A stretch of DNA of 13,720 nucleotides from Halieaceae bacterium (GCA_011523115.1 WTHO01000173.1:3468-17187); one strand, 5' to 3'. Shown: positions 7,260 through 13,720, counted from the stretch's first letter. The notes: generated from the letters alone by a model not told the origin. Program-made: numbers and translations.

Positions 7260-8056
7260 CGATCTTCAGCCAAATCAACGTTTTTCAAATCGGTCACCAG
7301 CATGTGGCCCGGCTCATGAGTCATGGCCAGCGCCGGTTGCGCATTTTCAAGTGCAACCTGTGGTGTGACGCCACAGGCCCAGAACACCGGGACATCATCC
7401 TCGTTCAGGGACACAGGATCTCCAAAATCGGGCTGGCTCAGATCTTCTATTCCAAGCTGACTGGCATCGCCGAAATGGATTGGGGCACCGTGCACGGACG
7501 GGTAGCGGGAACAAATTTGAATGGCTTCGATCGCCTGTGCCGGAGGCATGGGGCGCATGCTCACCACCATTTTAGCCGTGAAAATACCGGCGGGTGTGCA
7601 GTCGAGGTTGGTGCGGAACATGGGGACATTCACGCCCTCGCTAATATTGCGGACTTCAATGCCCGCGTTTAACAGCGCCTCCTCAAAAGAAAATGAGCAA
7701 CCAAGCGCAAAAGCCACAAAGTCATCGCGCCACAGCTCAGCAATATGCAAGCGGTGCTCGGCGAGCGCGCCTTTCTGCCATATACGATAGCGTGGAATGT
7801 CGTAACGAATATCGATGTTGGTTCCCAGCGCCGGCAGACTGGGGTCCCCCGGTGTCGGGCTGGTGGCAAGAAGAGGGCAAGGTTTTGGGTTCAGCCGACA
7901 AAATTCCTCGAAACTCTTCGCGATATCCGCGGGCAAAATGACGATATTGCATTGCACGTACCCACGAGCGGCACCGGACGTGGGTTCCGTGAAGGCAGAC
8001 GTTCGGCACAGCGCTCTAACTTGCTCTCCGGACATCGACTCTGCTACGGCTACCAT
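7256..8056 (-). CDS. DUF1445/YcsI family protein (D-glutamate cyclase N-terminal-domain-like, 'putative hydro-lyase')
   Basis: 266 aa from the chosen start. Belongs to the DUF1445/YcsI family, often labelled putative hydro-lyase, whose mammalian member forms the N-terminal part of D-glutamate cyclase (DGLUCY). Motifs: TSGAARGYVQCN (26-37), FCRLNPKPCPLL (52-63), GCSFSFE (119-125), VPMFRTN (144-150), FWACGVTPQ (225-233) and THEPGHMLVTD (246-256), all family hallmarks. This is the first gene of the operon, followed by pxpA with a 4-nt overlap, the same neighbourhood as Bacillus ycsI-ycsF-kipIA. The start is uncertain. TTG at 8086 would lie upstream of the likely -10 box. ATG at 8056 has a GAG six bases ahead. 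ATG at 8035 gives 259 aa and matches the usual family N-terminus. I give 8056; 8035 is equally possible. Biochemical role in bacteria is inferred, not shown by sequence. Confidence 0.88.
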   Translation of the reverse strand: MVAVAESMSGEQVRALCRTSAFTEPTSGAARGYVQCNIVILPADIAKSFEEFCRLNPKPCPLLATSPTPGDPSLPALGTNIDIRYDIPRYRIWQKGALAEHRLHIAELWRDDFVAFALGCSFSFEEALLNAGIEVRNISEGVNVPMFRTNLDCTPAGIFTAKMVVSMRPMPPAQAIEAIQICSRYPSVHGAPIHFGDASQLGIEDLSQPDFGDPVSLNEDDVPVFWACGVTPQVALENAQPALAMTHEPGHMLVTDLKNVDLAEDR

Positions 8057-8070
8057 CTTGGTCTCGAGCT

Positions 8071-8099
8071 TGTATAGTGAGGTCAAATCATACGCTCAA
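8071..8099 (-). promoter_or_regulatory. Candidate sigma70 promoter for the D-amino-acid/5-oxoproline operon
   Basis: On the minus strand TTGAGC (8099-8094) and TATACA (8076-8071) are separated by exactly 17 bases. Each hexamer matches the consensus at four of six positions. Initiation would fall near 8064, just before the ATG candidates of the DUF1445 gene. It lies in the short gap shared with the divergent acyl-CoA synthetase gene, and no other good pair is seen there on this strand. Unproven. Confidence 0.45.
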
Positions 8100-8102
8100 T
8101 AA

Positions 8103-8110
8103 AGAGAGAG
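8103..8110 (+). promoter_or_regulatory. Ribosome binding site fixing the acyl-CoA synthetase start
   Basis: A purine run (AGAGAGAG) ends 5 bases before the ATG at 8116. It supports that codon over the upstream in-frame GTG at 8077, which has no such site and would add 13 non-conserved residues. Confidence 0.6.
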
Positions 8111-8115
8111 ACGCT

Positions 8116-9645
8116 ATGCCGCATTTTTCTGCCTTCGCCGCTGAAACGCCGGATCGCCCTGCCTACATCATGGCCAATACGGGGCAGGTGGTGACCTATG
8201 CCGAGCTGGACCGTCGGTCGAATCAGGTGGCGCATCTGTTGCGCGCATCGGGGGTCAAGCGCGGAGACCATATAGCGATGATGATGAAGAACTGCGCAGA
8301 ATTTTTGCAGGTTGCCCAGGGCGCGCTGCGCGCCGGCATCATTTTTACCCCCATCAGTACTCATTTGAAGCAGGAGGAGACGGCCTACATCATCACCAAC
8401 TGCAAGGCGAAACTGTTTGTTGCCTCGGCGGCTTTGTCGGAGGTGGCCATTGAAGCGGCTGCGGCATCAGGTGGTTTGAGCCGGTGTTTGTCGGTCGGCG
8501 GACACATAGACGGATTCGAGCCGCTGGATGAGCAGTTGGCCGCCTTGCCTATTACCCCCATCGAGGATGAGTTTTTGGGGGCGCCAATGCTGTATTCGTC
8601 GGGGACCACGGGCAAGCCCAAGGGGGTTTACTGGGAGCCTCACGCAGAGAGTATCCACACGGAACACCCAATGTCAGGCAGTGTGGGTGCTTTTTTCGGC
8701 TTCGGGGTCGATACCGTCTATCTGTCGCCAGCGCCGCTTTATCATGCGGCACCCTTGCACTACAACATCATGGTGCTGGGCTTGGGTGGCACCTCTTTGA
8801 TTATGGAGCACTTTGACCCCGAGCAATCCCTCGCGCTGATCGAGCGATATAAGGCCACTCACAGCCAGTGGGTCCCGATCATGTTCGTGAGAATGCTGAA
8901 GCTCCCCGAGAGCGCCCGAGCCCAGTATGACCTGAGCTCCATGAAATGCGCGATCCACGCCGCTGCGCCCTGCCCGATAGACGTGAAAGAGGCGATGATT
9001 AATTGGTGGGGGCCCGTTATTGTCGAATACTACTCCGGCAGTGAAGGCAACGGTTTTACCATCATTGATTCGGCAAATTGGCTTACCCACAAGGGTTCAG
9101 TGGGCCAGGCCCTTATCGGCGAGCCAAAAATCCTTGGTGAGGACGGTGAGGTGCTGGGCCCTGGAGAGGTGGGCGACGTTTACTTTGCCAACAGCCGGCC
9201 GTTTGAGTACTTCGACGAGCCCGAGAAAACGAAGAGCGCATTCAACGAGCATGGTTGGAGCACCATGGGAGACGTGGGCTACCTCGACGAGGAGGGGTTT
9301 CTCTATCTCACAGATCGCAAGAATTTCACGATTATTACCGGTGGGGTGAATGTTTATCCCGCAGAGATCGAAGGTCTGCTGATTTCACATGAGAAGGTTG
9401 CCGATGTGGCGGTGTTTGGTATTCCGCACCCCGAATTCGGTGAAGAGGTGATGGCGGTGGTGCAGCCGCTGGATTGGGCTCATGCTAATGCTGACACCGA
9501 AGCGGAACTGATCGAGTGGATGCGGGAACGTCTGTCCAGCGTAAAGGTCCCGAGAAAGGTCGATTTTCTGGAGCAACTCCCACGAATGGACAATGGCAAG
9601 CTGTATAAGCGTCACCTGCAGGATGCTTATCGCGAGGCAGTGTGA
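8116..9645 (+). CDS. Acyl-CoA synthetase (AMP-forming, fatty-acid CoA ligase type)
   Basis: Class I adenylate-forming enzyme, 509 aa, that activates a carboxylic acid with ATP to an acyl-adenylate and then to the CoA thioester. The domains are complete. ATP P-loop YSSGTTGKPKG is at 160-170. The A5 region reads EYYSGSEGNG (304-313), then MGDVGYLDEEG (384-394) with the ribose-binding Asp386. The hinge follows at LTDRKNFTIITGG (398-410), and the C-terminal catalytic lysine is Lys495 in MDNGK. The YYSGSEG form of A5 with the following IDS.NWL..KGSVG is a sub-type I associate with FadD-like ligases of medium/long-chain, bile-acid or terpenoid acids rather than acetate; the exact substrate is not readable. 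There is no signal peptide. It is divergent from the DUF1445 operon and 94 bp upstream of the patatin-like lipase gene, so the two may be co-transcribed: lipase releases acyl chains, ligase activates them. Confidence 0.93.
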   Translation: MPHFSAFAAETPDRPAYIMANTGQVVTYAELDRRSNQVAHLLRASGVKRGDHIAMMMKNCAEFLQVAQGALRAGIIFTPISTHLKQEETAYIITNCKAKLFVASAALSEVAIEAAAASGGLSRCLSVGGHIDGFEPLDEQLAALPITPIEDEFLGAPMLYSSGTTGKPKGVYWEPHAESIHTEHPMSGSVGAFFGFGVDTVYLSPAPLYHAAPLHYNIMVLGLGGTSLIMEHFDPEQSLALIERYKATHSQWVPIMFVRMLKLPESARAQYDLSSMKCAIHAAAPCPIDVKEAMINWWGPVIVEYYSGSEGNGFTIIDSANWLTHKGSVGQALIGEPKILGEDGEVLGPGEVGDVYFANSRPFEYFDEPEKTKSAFNEHGWSTMGDVGYLDEEGFLYLTDRKNFTIITGGVNVYPAEIEGLLISHEKVADVAVFGIPHPEFGEEVMAVVQPLDWAHANADTEAELIEWMRERLSSVKVPRKVDFLEQLPRMDNGKLYKRHLQDAYREAV

Positions 9646-9727
9646 CTTTCTGCGCTGTCAAGCTACCCCATTGCACAGTGACCCTTTATGCTGATGGCTT
9701 CGTAAGGAACCTAACCGACGGCGAGTC

Positions 9728-9733
9728 AAGGAG
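9728..9733 (+). promoter_or_regulatory. Shine-Dalgarno deciding a TTG start (patatin-like gene)
   Basis: AAGGAG ends 6 bases before the TTG at 9740. This near-consensus site makes the TTG start convincing; there is no in-frame ATG before codon 14, and that one lies inside the conserved DUF3336 N-terminus. Confidence 0.7.
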
Positions 9734-9739
9734 CGGTAA

Positions 9740-11365
9740 TTGACGAGCAAAGCTGAGTTGCGGCGACTTCAAGATGACATGGATGTTGCCGAATCCTACG
9801 ACGACTGGCTCCTAGCAGCCCGGGCTCACGATGCGCTGACTGGCAAAGCAGAATGGCGCCAGGAAGAGCCCTCTGAGCTCTACGATCACGCCCAAATTCG
9901 GTATCGCTTGGACAGGCTCAAGAAGTTTCGCAAGCAACAGGATTGGCAGGGGCTGCTCTACGCCCTGAATGAGGGCATCCACGGCAACATGGGGGGAATG
10001 GGTAAAAGCGTTCTCTACCGGCAGGCCAAGTCGGGAACGAAAGTACTGGTCGAGCAGTACATTCAGGAAATAGACGATGCTTTGAGGCTCCTCGCCGAGT
10101 TGCCAGAGGAGATCATACCCACCCAGCAAAAGCTCGATTTTTTCTATCGTAGCAATGTCTGTTACGGCCGGTCTGCTCTTATGCTCAGTGGCGGGGGAGT
10201 GCTCGGGTTTCTCCACGTCGGCGTCGTGAGCGAGTTGCTTCGACATGGGCTGTTACCGAGAGTGATTTCCGGCTCAAGCGCGGGCTCCATCGTAGCAGCG
10301 GCGCTGGCCGCCTACACTGATGAAGAAATGGCAGAGCTGGACCTGATTGGTCTCTTGGAGTCGGGGGAGGAAGAGGGCAGGGGCGTCATCCGGCAGTTTG
10401 TGTCGCTGTTGGGCAGTCGATTGACTGCAGAAGATACCGAGCAATTGATCTCCGCCACGATTCCCGACCTCACTTTTGCCGAGGCTTATGCCAAGACGGG
10501 ACGTCAGGTCAGTATTACCGTTGCGCCAGCGGAGCCCCATCAGCGCTCCCGGCTACTGAATGCCGTGTCATCACCCAATGTGTATTTGCGATCTGCAGCA
10601 ATGGCCTCGTGTGCTATTCCGGGTGTCTTTCCTGCGGTGATGTTGCAGGCCAAGAATGAGAAGGGGGAAGCGCAGCCCTATCTCCCGGCACGGCGCTGGG
10701 TAGATGGGTCTGTGGCCGATGACCTGCCAGCGAAACGTTTATCTCGCCTCTTCTCGACCAACCATTACATCGTCAGCATGGTGAATCCGATAGCACGTGC
10801 ATTTCTGCCGCGAGACGAGCGGGTTCGACCTCTTAGGCAGGCCGCGACGTCCCTGGGGATGGGGATAGGGAGGGAGGTGCTGAATTTCTATCGGGGCGTT
10901 GCAAAAAGATACGGCGATAATTGGCCTAAATTCAATATGATGATGCACAGTGTTCATGCACTGCTGGATCAAGAATATTCCGGCGACATCAACATCGTTC
11001 CGAAGTTTCGATTCCAAAATCCGCTCAATCTGATCAGCCAGCCGACGGAGGCGGAGCTACGCCAGTTGGTGAAGGAGGGTGAGCGCGCTACCTACAGCCG
11101 GATCGAGCCGATCCGGCGGTGCACGCAAATATCCAGAACGCTGGAAGAGATCTTGCACCGCTTCGAATATGGGGATTTGAGGCCTGCCCCTGGAACTTAC
11201 CGTCGACCCAAGAGCTCGCGACGACGCCCGCCCCCCACCGCCGCCCAAAAAAGGGCCCTGAAAGCAGAGACCGCTGCGCGAGCGGGCAAGTCCGGGCGCG
11301 CTGCTGCGTCTCAGCGTGCTGCGAACTCGGCCGCCACGGCGAGGAAAAAGCGATCGGTTGCGTGA
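9740..11365 (+). CDS. DUF3336 domain-containing patatin-like phospholipase/lipase
   Basis: 541 aa acyl hydrolase resembling the yeast Tgl3/4/5 and plant SDP1 triacylglycerol lipases as well as bacterial DUF3336 patatins. The N-terminal DUF3336 part (about residues 10-140) includes YDDWLLAARAHD (20-31), SELYD (45-49) and LNEGIHGNMGGMG (76-88). The patatin domain follows. It has the oxyanion loop LSGGGVLGFLHVG (149-161), the nucleophile elbow GSSAG (178-182, catalytic Ser180) and DGS (322-324, catalytic Asp322). A C-terminal tail from about residue 485 is rich in Lys, Arg and Ala and looks disordered. No signal peptide is seen, so it is probably cytosolic or peripherally membrane-bound. TTG start, chosen on the strong ribosome site. 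The gene follows the acyl-CoA synthetase on the same strand and converges with the phosphotransferase gene. Likely substrates are storage lipids or phospholipids, but none is proven by sequence. Confidence 0.92.
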   Translation: MTSKAELRRLQDDMDVAESYDDWLLAARAHDALTGKAEWRQEEPSELYDHAQIRYRLDRLKKFRKQQDWQGLLYALNEGIHGNMGGMGKSVLYRQAKSGTKVLVEQYIQEIDDALRLLAELPEEIIPTQQKLDFFYRSNVCYGRSALMLSGGGVLGFLHVGVVSELLRHGLLPRVISGSSAGSIVAAALAAYTDEEMAELDLIGLLESGEEEGRGVIRQFVSLLGSRLTAEDTEQLISATIPDLTFAEAYAKTGRQVSITVAPAEPHQRSRLLNAVSSPNVYLRSAAMASCAIPGVFPAVMLQAKNEKGEAQPYLPARRWVDGSVADDLPAKRLSRLFSTNHYIVSMVNPIARAFLPRDERVRPLRQAATSLGMGIGREVLNFYRGVAKRYGDNWPKFNMMMHSVHALLDQEYSGDINIVPKFRFQNPLNLISQPTEAELRQLVKEGERATYSRIEPIRRCTQISRTLEEILHRFEYGDLRPAPGTYRRPKSSRRRPPPTAAQKRALKAETAARAGKSGRAAASQRAANSAATARKKRSVA

Positions 11366-11395
11366 CGGCAGCCGGCTTCTGAGGCCAAGACTGCT

Positions 11396-12412
11396 CTACG
11401 GGATGCAGGCCGCGCCCAGGGCTGCGAGCGGCCCAACCATGATCGCGCGGCTGTCCGCCTCTGCGCTGGAGGCTGTCCCTATCTGTGCGCGCTTTTTAAT
11501 GCCCTGCAAAATCGCCGCTATTCGGAAGAAACAGAAGGCCATGTAGAACGGCCAGTTATCGATCCCGCTGCGACCGGTGCGTTCACAGTATGCGGCAATG
11601 TATTCTTCGTCCGAAGGAAGACCCAGTTCGGATCGGTTCAGCCCTTCGAGACCGGCAATGCCGCCTTCTCTGGGGAACTGCCAGGCCATCAACTGATACG
11701 CCAGATCGGCGAGAGGGTCGCCGAGTGTGGACAACTCCCAATCCAGAATGCCAATGATTCGCGGTTCGGTGGGGTGAAAAATCATATTGTCTAGGCGGTA
11801 GTCCCCGTGAACGAGCGCAACGGACTCCTCGCCCTCGGGTATGTGATCGGGGAGCCACTCAATCAGCGCCTCCATATCGGGGACGAGTTCTGTCTCGGAG
11901 GCGCGATACTGCTTTGTCCAGCGTCCAATCTGTCGGGCGTAGTAGTTGCCGGGCTTGCCATAGTCCGAAAGACCAACGCCCTCCACGCTGACGGAATGCA
12001 GCGCCGCAAGTACTCGATTCATCTCGTCATAAATCGCGGTTCTCTCGGCATTGTTAACCTCCGGCACGGCCGGGTCCCAAAAAATCCGACCCTCCAAATG
12101 TTCCATAACGTAGAACATCGACCCGATGATTTCGTCGTCGGTGCACAGTGCGATAGCTTGAGGCACCGGCACGTCAGTGTGTCGCAGGGCATCGAGGACC
12201 CGGTATTCCCGGTCTACGGCATGTGCGGATGCCAGTAGTTCGCCCGGCGGTTTGCGGCGCAATACGTAGTGATTCTCGCCAGCCGTCAGTTTGAAGGTGG
12301 GATTAGATTGTCCGCCGGCAAATTTGTCTGCTATCAATGGGCCGTCAAAATCCGGAACGTGCTGGCGAAGCCATGCATTCAGGCGGGTAAGCTCAAGTTC
12401 CTGTGTGCTCAT
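11396..12412 (-). CDS. APH-like phosphotransferase family protein (ACAD10/FadE36-associated type)
   Basis: 338 aa protein with the aminoglycoside-phosphotransferase/choline-kinase fold. Visible: a glycine-rich nucleotide loop FAGGQSNPTF (31-40), YVLRRKPPG (49-57) with the likely ATP-binding lysine/arginine region, MEHLEGR (103-109), the catalytic loop VHGDYRLDN (201-209, Asp204 and Asn209), and ILDWELSTLGDP (222-233) with metal-binding Asp224. The conserved end FFRIAAILQGI (295-305) marks the sub-family found beside acyl-CoA dehydrogenases and fatty-acid genes (like the kinase-like domain of human ACAD10), not drug-resistance enzymes. In mammals ACAD10/11 phosphorylate 4-hydroxyacyl-CoAs during degradation of 4-hydroxy acids, so a similar role is a reasonable guess here. 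The ATG has a good Shine-Dalgarno (AGAGGA, 12423-12418). It is divergent from an acyl-CoA synthetase gene, which supports a lipid role. Confidence 0.9.
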   Translation of the reverse strand: MSTQELELTRLNAWLRQHVPDFDGPLIADKFAGGQSNPTFKLTAGENHYVLRRKPPGELLASAHAVDREYRVLDALRHTDVPVPQAIALCTDDEIIGSMFYVMEHLEGRIFWDPAVPEVNNAERTAIYDEMNRVLAALHSVSVEGVGLSDYGKPGNYYARQIGRWTKQYRASETELVPDMEALIEWLPDHIPEGEESVALVHGDYRLDNMIFHPTEPRIIGILDWELSTLGDPLADLAYQLMAWQFPREGGIAGLEGLNRSELGLPSDEEYIAAYCERTGRSGIDNWPFYMAFCFFRIAAILQGIKKRAQIGTASSAEADSRAIMVGPLAALGAACIP

Positions 12413-12469
12413 GACGGTCCTCTAATCAGAGATATTGGCGCGGTTTATCGATCTGGTGCGGATACTTAC

Positions 12470-12494
12470 GTATTGGCATGATACCTGCCAATAC
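12470..12494. promoter_or_regulatory. Candidate operator: perfect inverted repeat GTATTGGCA-N7-TGCCAATAC
   Basis: Two 9-base arms (12470-12478 and 12486-12494) are exact reverse complements around a 7-base spacer. The site is 58 bp from the phosphotransferase ATG and about 104 bp from the acyl-CoA synthetase ATG. TTGGCA within each arm resembles a -35 hexamer, on either strand. The arms are AT-rich and there is no T-run, so a dimeric repressor site is more likely than a terminator. TetR-family regulators of fatty-acid genes often use such sites, but the regulator is not in this window. Confidence 0.55.
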
Positions 12495-12597
12495 AGTCGA
12501 TTCGGTAGCTGGTTGTTGCTGCGCGCATAGGGTATCGTGCGGTCGCTTCAATGGACAATGCCAAATCACGGCTCACAAAAATAAGGGGCACATTGCG

Positions 12598-13720
12598 ATG
12601 AGTAATCAGGTCATGGCGCACTATCGCGACGCAGTCGCGATGGTCACGGCACCGGGTGCATTTCTCGAGTTGACCACGATTGACCACGGTGGGCAGACAT
12701 TGAAAGCCTACAAGCATGCCCCTGTCTCCATGCGCGATCTATGGATGATGGGTCAGGGCTATGGTGATCAGGAATACATTGTCTACGGCGATGAGCGTTG
12801 GACCTTTGCAGAGGCGGGCCAACTGGTCGCTAATTTCGCGACCTGGCTTCAAACGCAGGGCATCGGTTCGGGTGACCGTGTGGCGATTGCTTTGCGCAAT
12901 TACCCCGAGTGGATCTTTGCCTACTGGGGTGTGATCGCCGTCGGCGGGGTTGTAGTGGGTATGAACGCCTGGTGGGTCGCAGATGAAATGGCCTACGCGC
13001 TGAGCGATTCTGAGCCCAAGCTGTTGGTTGCTGACGATCAACGGCTCGCCACCTTTGCGGAGATTGCTGGCGACTTCTCAGATCTCACAGTGGTGGCTGT
13101 CAGAGAGCCGGTACCGCCGGTGGCGGCCGTGCAATGGTCCCAGACGGTGAGCGAACCCGGTGAGCTCCCCATGCCGGCGATCGACACCAACGACGACGCC
13201 TGTATTTTCTACACGTCCGGAACCACAGGGCGTCCCAAAGGTGCTCAGCTCACTCATCGGGGTTGCGTGCACAACATCATGAATGTGGCGGCCATGGGAC
13301 AGATTTTTGGCACGACTCAGGCTTTGGGCCGCGGGGAGCACCTCGACGCGCCGGTGTCAGCGCCTCCCGCGACGTCCTTGGTGGCCACGCCTCTATTTCA
13401 CGTCACAGCCAATAACTGTGTCATGCACGGCGCTACTTTGAGTGGTGGCAAATTAGTGCTGATGTACAAGTGGGATACCGAGGAGGCGCTAAGGCTCATC
13501 GAGCGGGAACAAGTGAATACCTTGAGCGCGGTGCCAATGATGACCCGTGAGCTGCTCGCGCACCCCAGTTTTGGCGATTACGACACCTCGAGTTTGGCCT
13601 CTCTCGGCGGTGGTGGCGCAGCAATGCATCCTGATTTGCCCAGCAAAGTGATTGAGAGTACGCAGCGCGCCAAGCCAGCGCAGGGTTATGGCATGACGGA
13701 AGTCTGTGGCATCAGTACCT
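12598..13720 (+). CDS. Acyl-CoA synthetase (AMP-forming), N-terminal part cut by window edge
   Basis: Class I adenylate-forming ligase; 374 codons are visible and the frame is open to the last base, so the C-terminal lid domain with its catalytic lysine is missing. The ATP P-loop YTSGTTGRPKG is at 205-215. ATPLFHVTA (263-271) is the substrate-pocket strand, SLGGGGAAM (335-343) the A4-A5 linker, and QGYGMTE (362-368) the canonical A5 motif. About 40 residues precede the usual start of such enzymes (a segment with YKHAPVSMRDLW), as in other FadD-like members. The ATG at 12598 has GGGG nine bases upstream. It is clearly a different paralogue from the ligase at 8116, whose A5 motif is unusual. 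Divergent partner: the APH-like phosphotransferase. Substrate class probably a medium/long-chain or branched acid; not determinable here. Confidence 0.92.
   Translation, partial: MSNQVMAHYRDAVAMVTAPGAFLELTTIDHGGQTLKAYKHAPVSMRDLWMMGQGYGDQEYIVYGDERWTFAEAGQLVANFATWLQTQGIGSGDRVAIALRNYPEWIFAYWGVIAVGGVVVGMNAWWVADEMAYALSDSEPKLLVADDQRLATFAEIAGDFSDLTVVAVREPVPPVAAVQWSQTVSEPGELPMPAIDTNDDACIFYTSGTTGRPKGAQLTHRGCVHNIMNVAAMGQIFGTTQALGRGEHLDAPVSAPPATSLVATPLFHVTANNCVMHGATLSGGKLVLMYKWDTEEALRLIEREQVNTLSAVPMMTRELLAHPSFGDYDTSSLASLGGGGAAMHPDLPSKVIESTQRAKPAQGYGMTEVCGIST

Noticed and set aside
7253..7672. 139-aa open frame on the plus strand
   Set aside because: Antisense to the DUF1445 gene and pxpA start; no recognisable domain or ribosome site.
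8072..8094. Loose inverted repeat GTAT...ATAC in the divergent gap
   Set aside because: Arms of four bases over a 14-base spacer are expected by chance; unlike the perfect repeat at 12470.
9812..10246. 144-aa open frame on the minus strand
   Set aside because: Antisense shadow of the DUF3336 region, which is strongly conserved on the other strand.
11807..12238. 143-aa open frame on the plus strand
   Set aside because: Antisense to the phosphotransferase gene and without a recognisable motif.
11396..12412. Aminoglycoside resistance gene
   Set aside because: The APH fold is shared, but the FFRIAAILQGI end and lipid-gene context place it in the acyl-metabolism sub-family, not among drug kinases.

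Overview
The window looks like a chromosomal segment of a moderately GC-rich, aerobic, lipid-degrading Proteobacterium. The exopolyphosphatase resembles the gammaproteobacterial Ppx type. The two fatty-acid-type CoA ligases, the CaiB-free APH-like phosphotransferase and the DUF3336 patatin fit a marine gammaproteobacterium, for example the OM60/NOR5 (Halieaceae) group. That placement is inference from gene content, not from a marker gene. Nothing here suggests mobile DNA: I see no transposase, integrase, phage gene, tRNA, rRNA or CRISPR array.

Layout. (1) 1-519 (+) is the C-terminal part of an Amt ammonium transporter cut by the left edge. (2) 574-8056 (-) is a tightly packed eight-gene block read right to left: DUF1445/YcsI D-glutamate-cyclase-family protein, pxpA, pxpB, pxpC (5-oxoprolinase subunits), a DUF4392 D-glutamate-cyclase-C-terminal-like protein, D-amino-acid aminotransferase, alanine racemase, then exopolyphosphatase after a 42-bp gap. 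The first seven genes overlap by 4 or 1 nt or abut exactly, so they are almost certainly one translationally coupled operon. A plausible sigma70-type promoter (8071-8099) precedes it. (3) 8116-9645 (+) is a divergently transcribed acyl-CoA synthetase, followed by 9740-11365 (+), a DUF3336 patatin-like lipase. (4) 11396-12412 (-) is an APH-like phosphotransferase convergent with the lipase. It is divergent from a second acyl-CoA synthetase (12598 to the right edge, +). The 185-bp region between this pair holds a perfect 9-bp-arm inverted repeat that is a good operator candidate.

How the genes may work together. The operon places side by side enzymes that can be joined into one route. Alanine racemase makes or removes D-Ala. 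D-amino-acid aminotransferase exchanges D-Ala plus 2-oxoglutarate for pyruvate plus D-Glu. The two proteins that correspond to the two halves of mammalian mitochondrial D-glutamate cyclase (DGLUCY) could convert D-Glu to 5-oxo-D-proline. PxpABC is the ATP-dependent 5-oxoprolinase that reopens 5-oxoproline to glutamate. This reads as a D-amino-acid / 5-oxoproline salvage system, and it is the most interesting part of the window. The chirality of the last step is unresolved, because characterised PxpABC acts on the L form. The right-hand third is ordinary fatty-acid or acyl-lipid activation and lipid hydrolysis.
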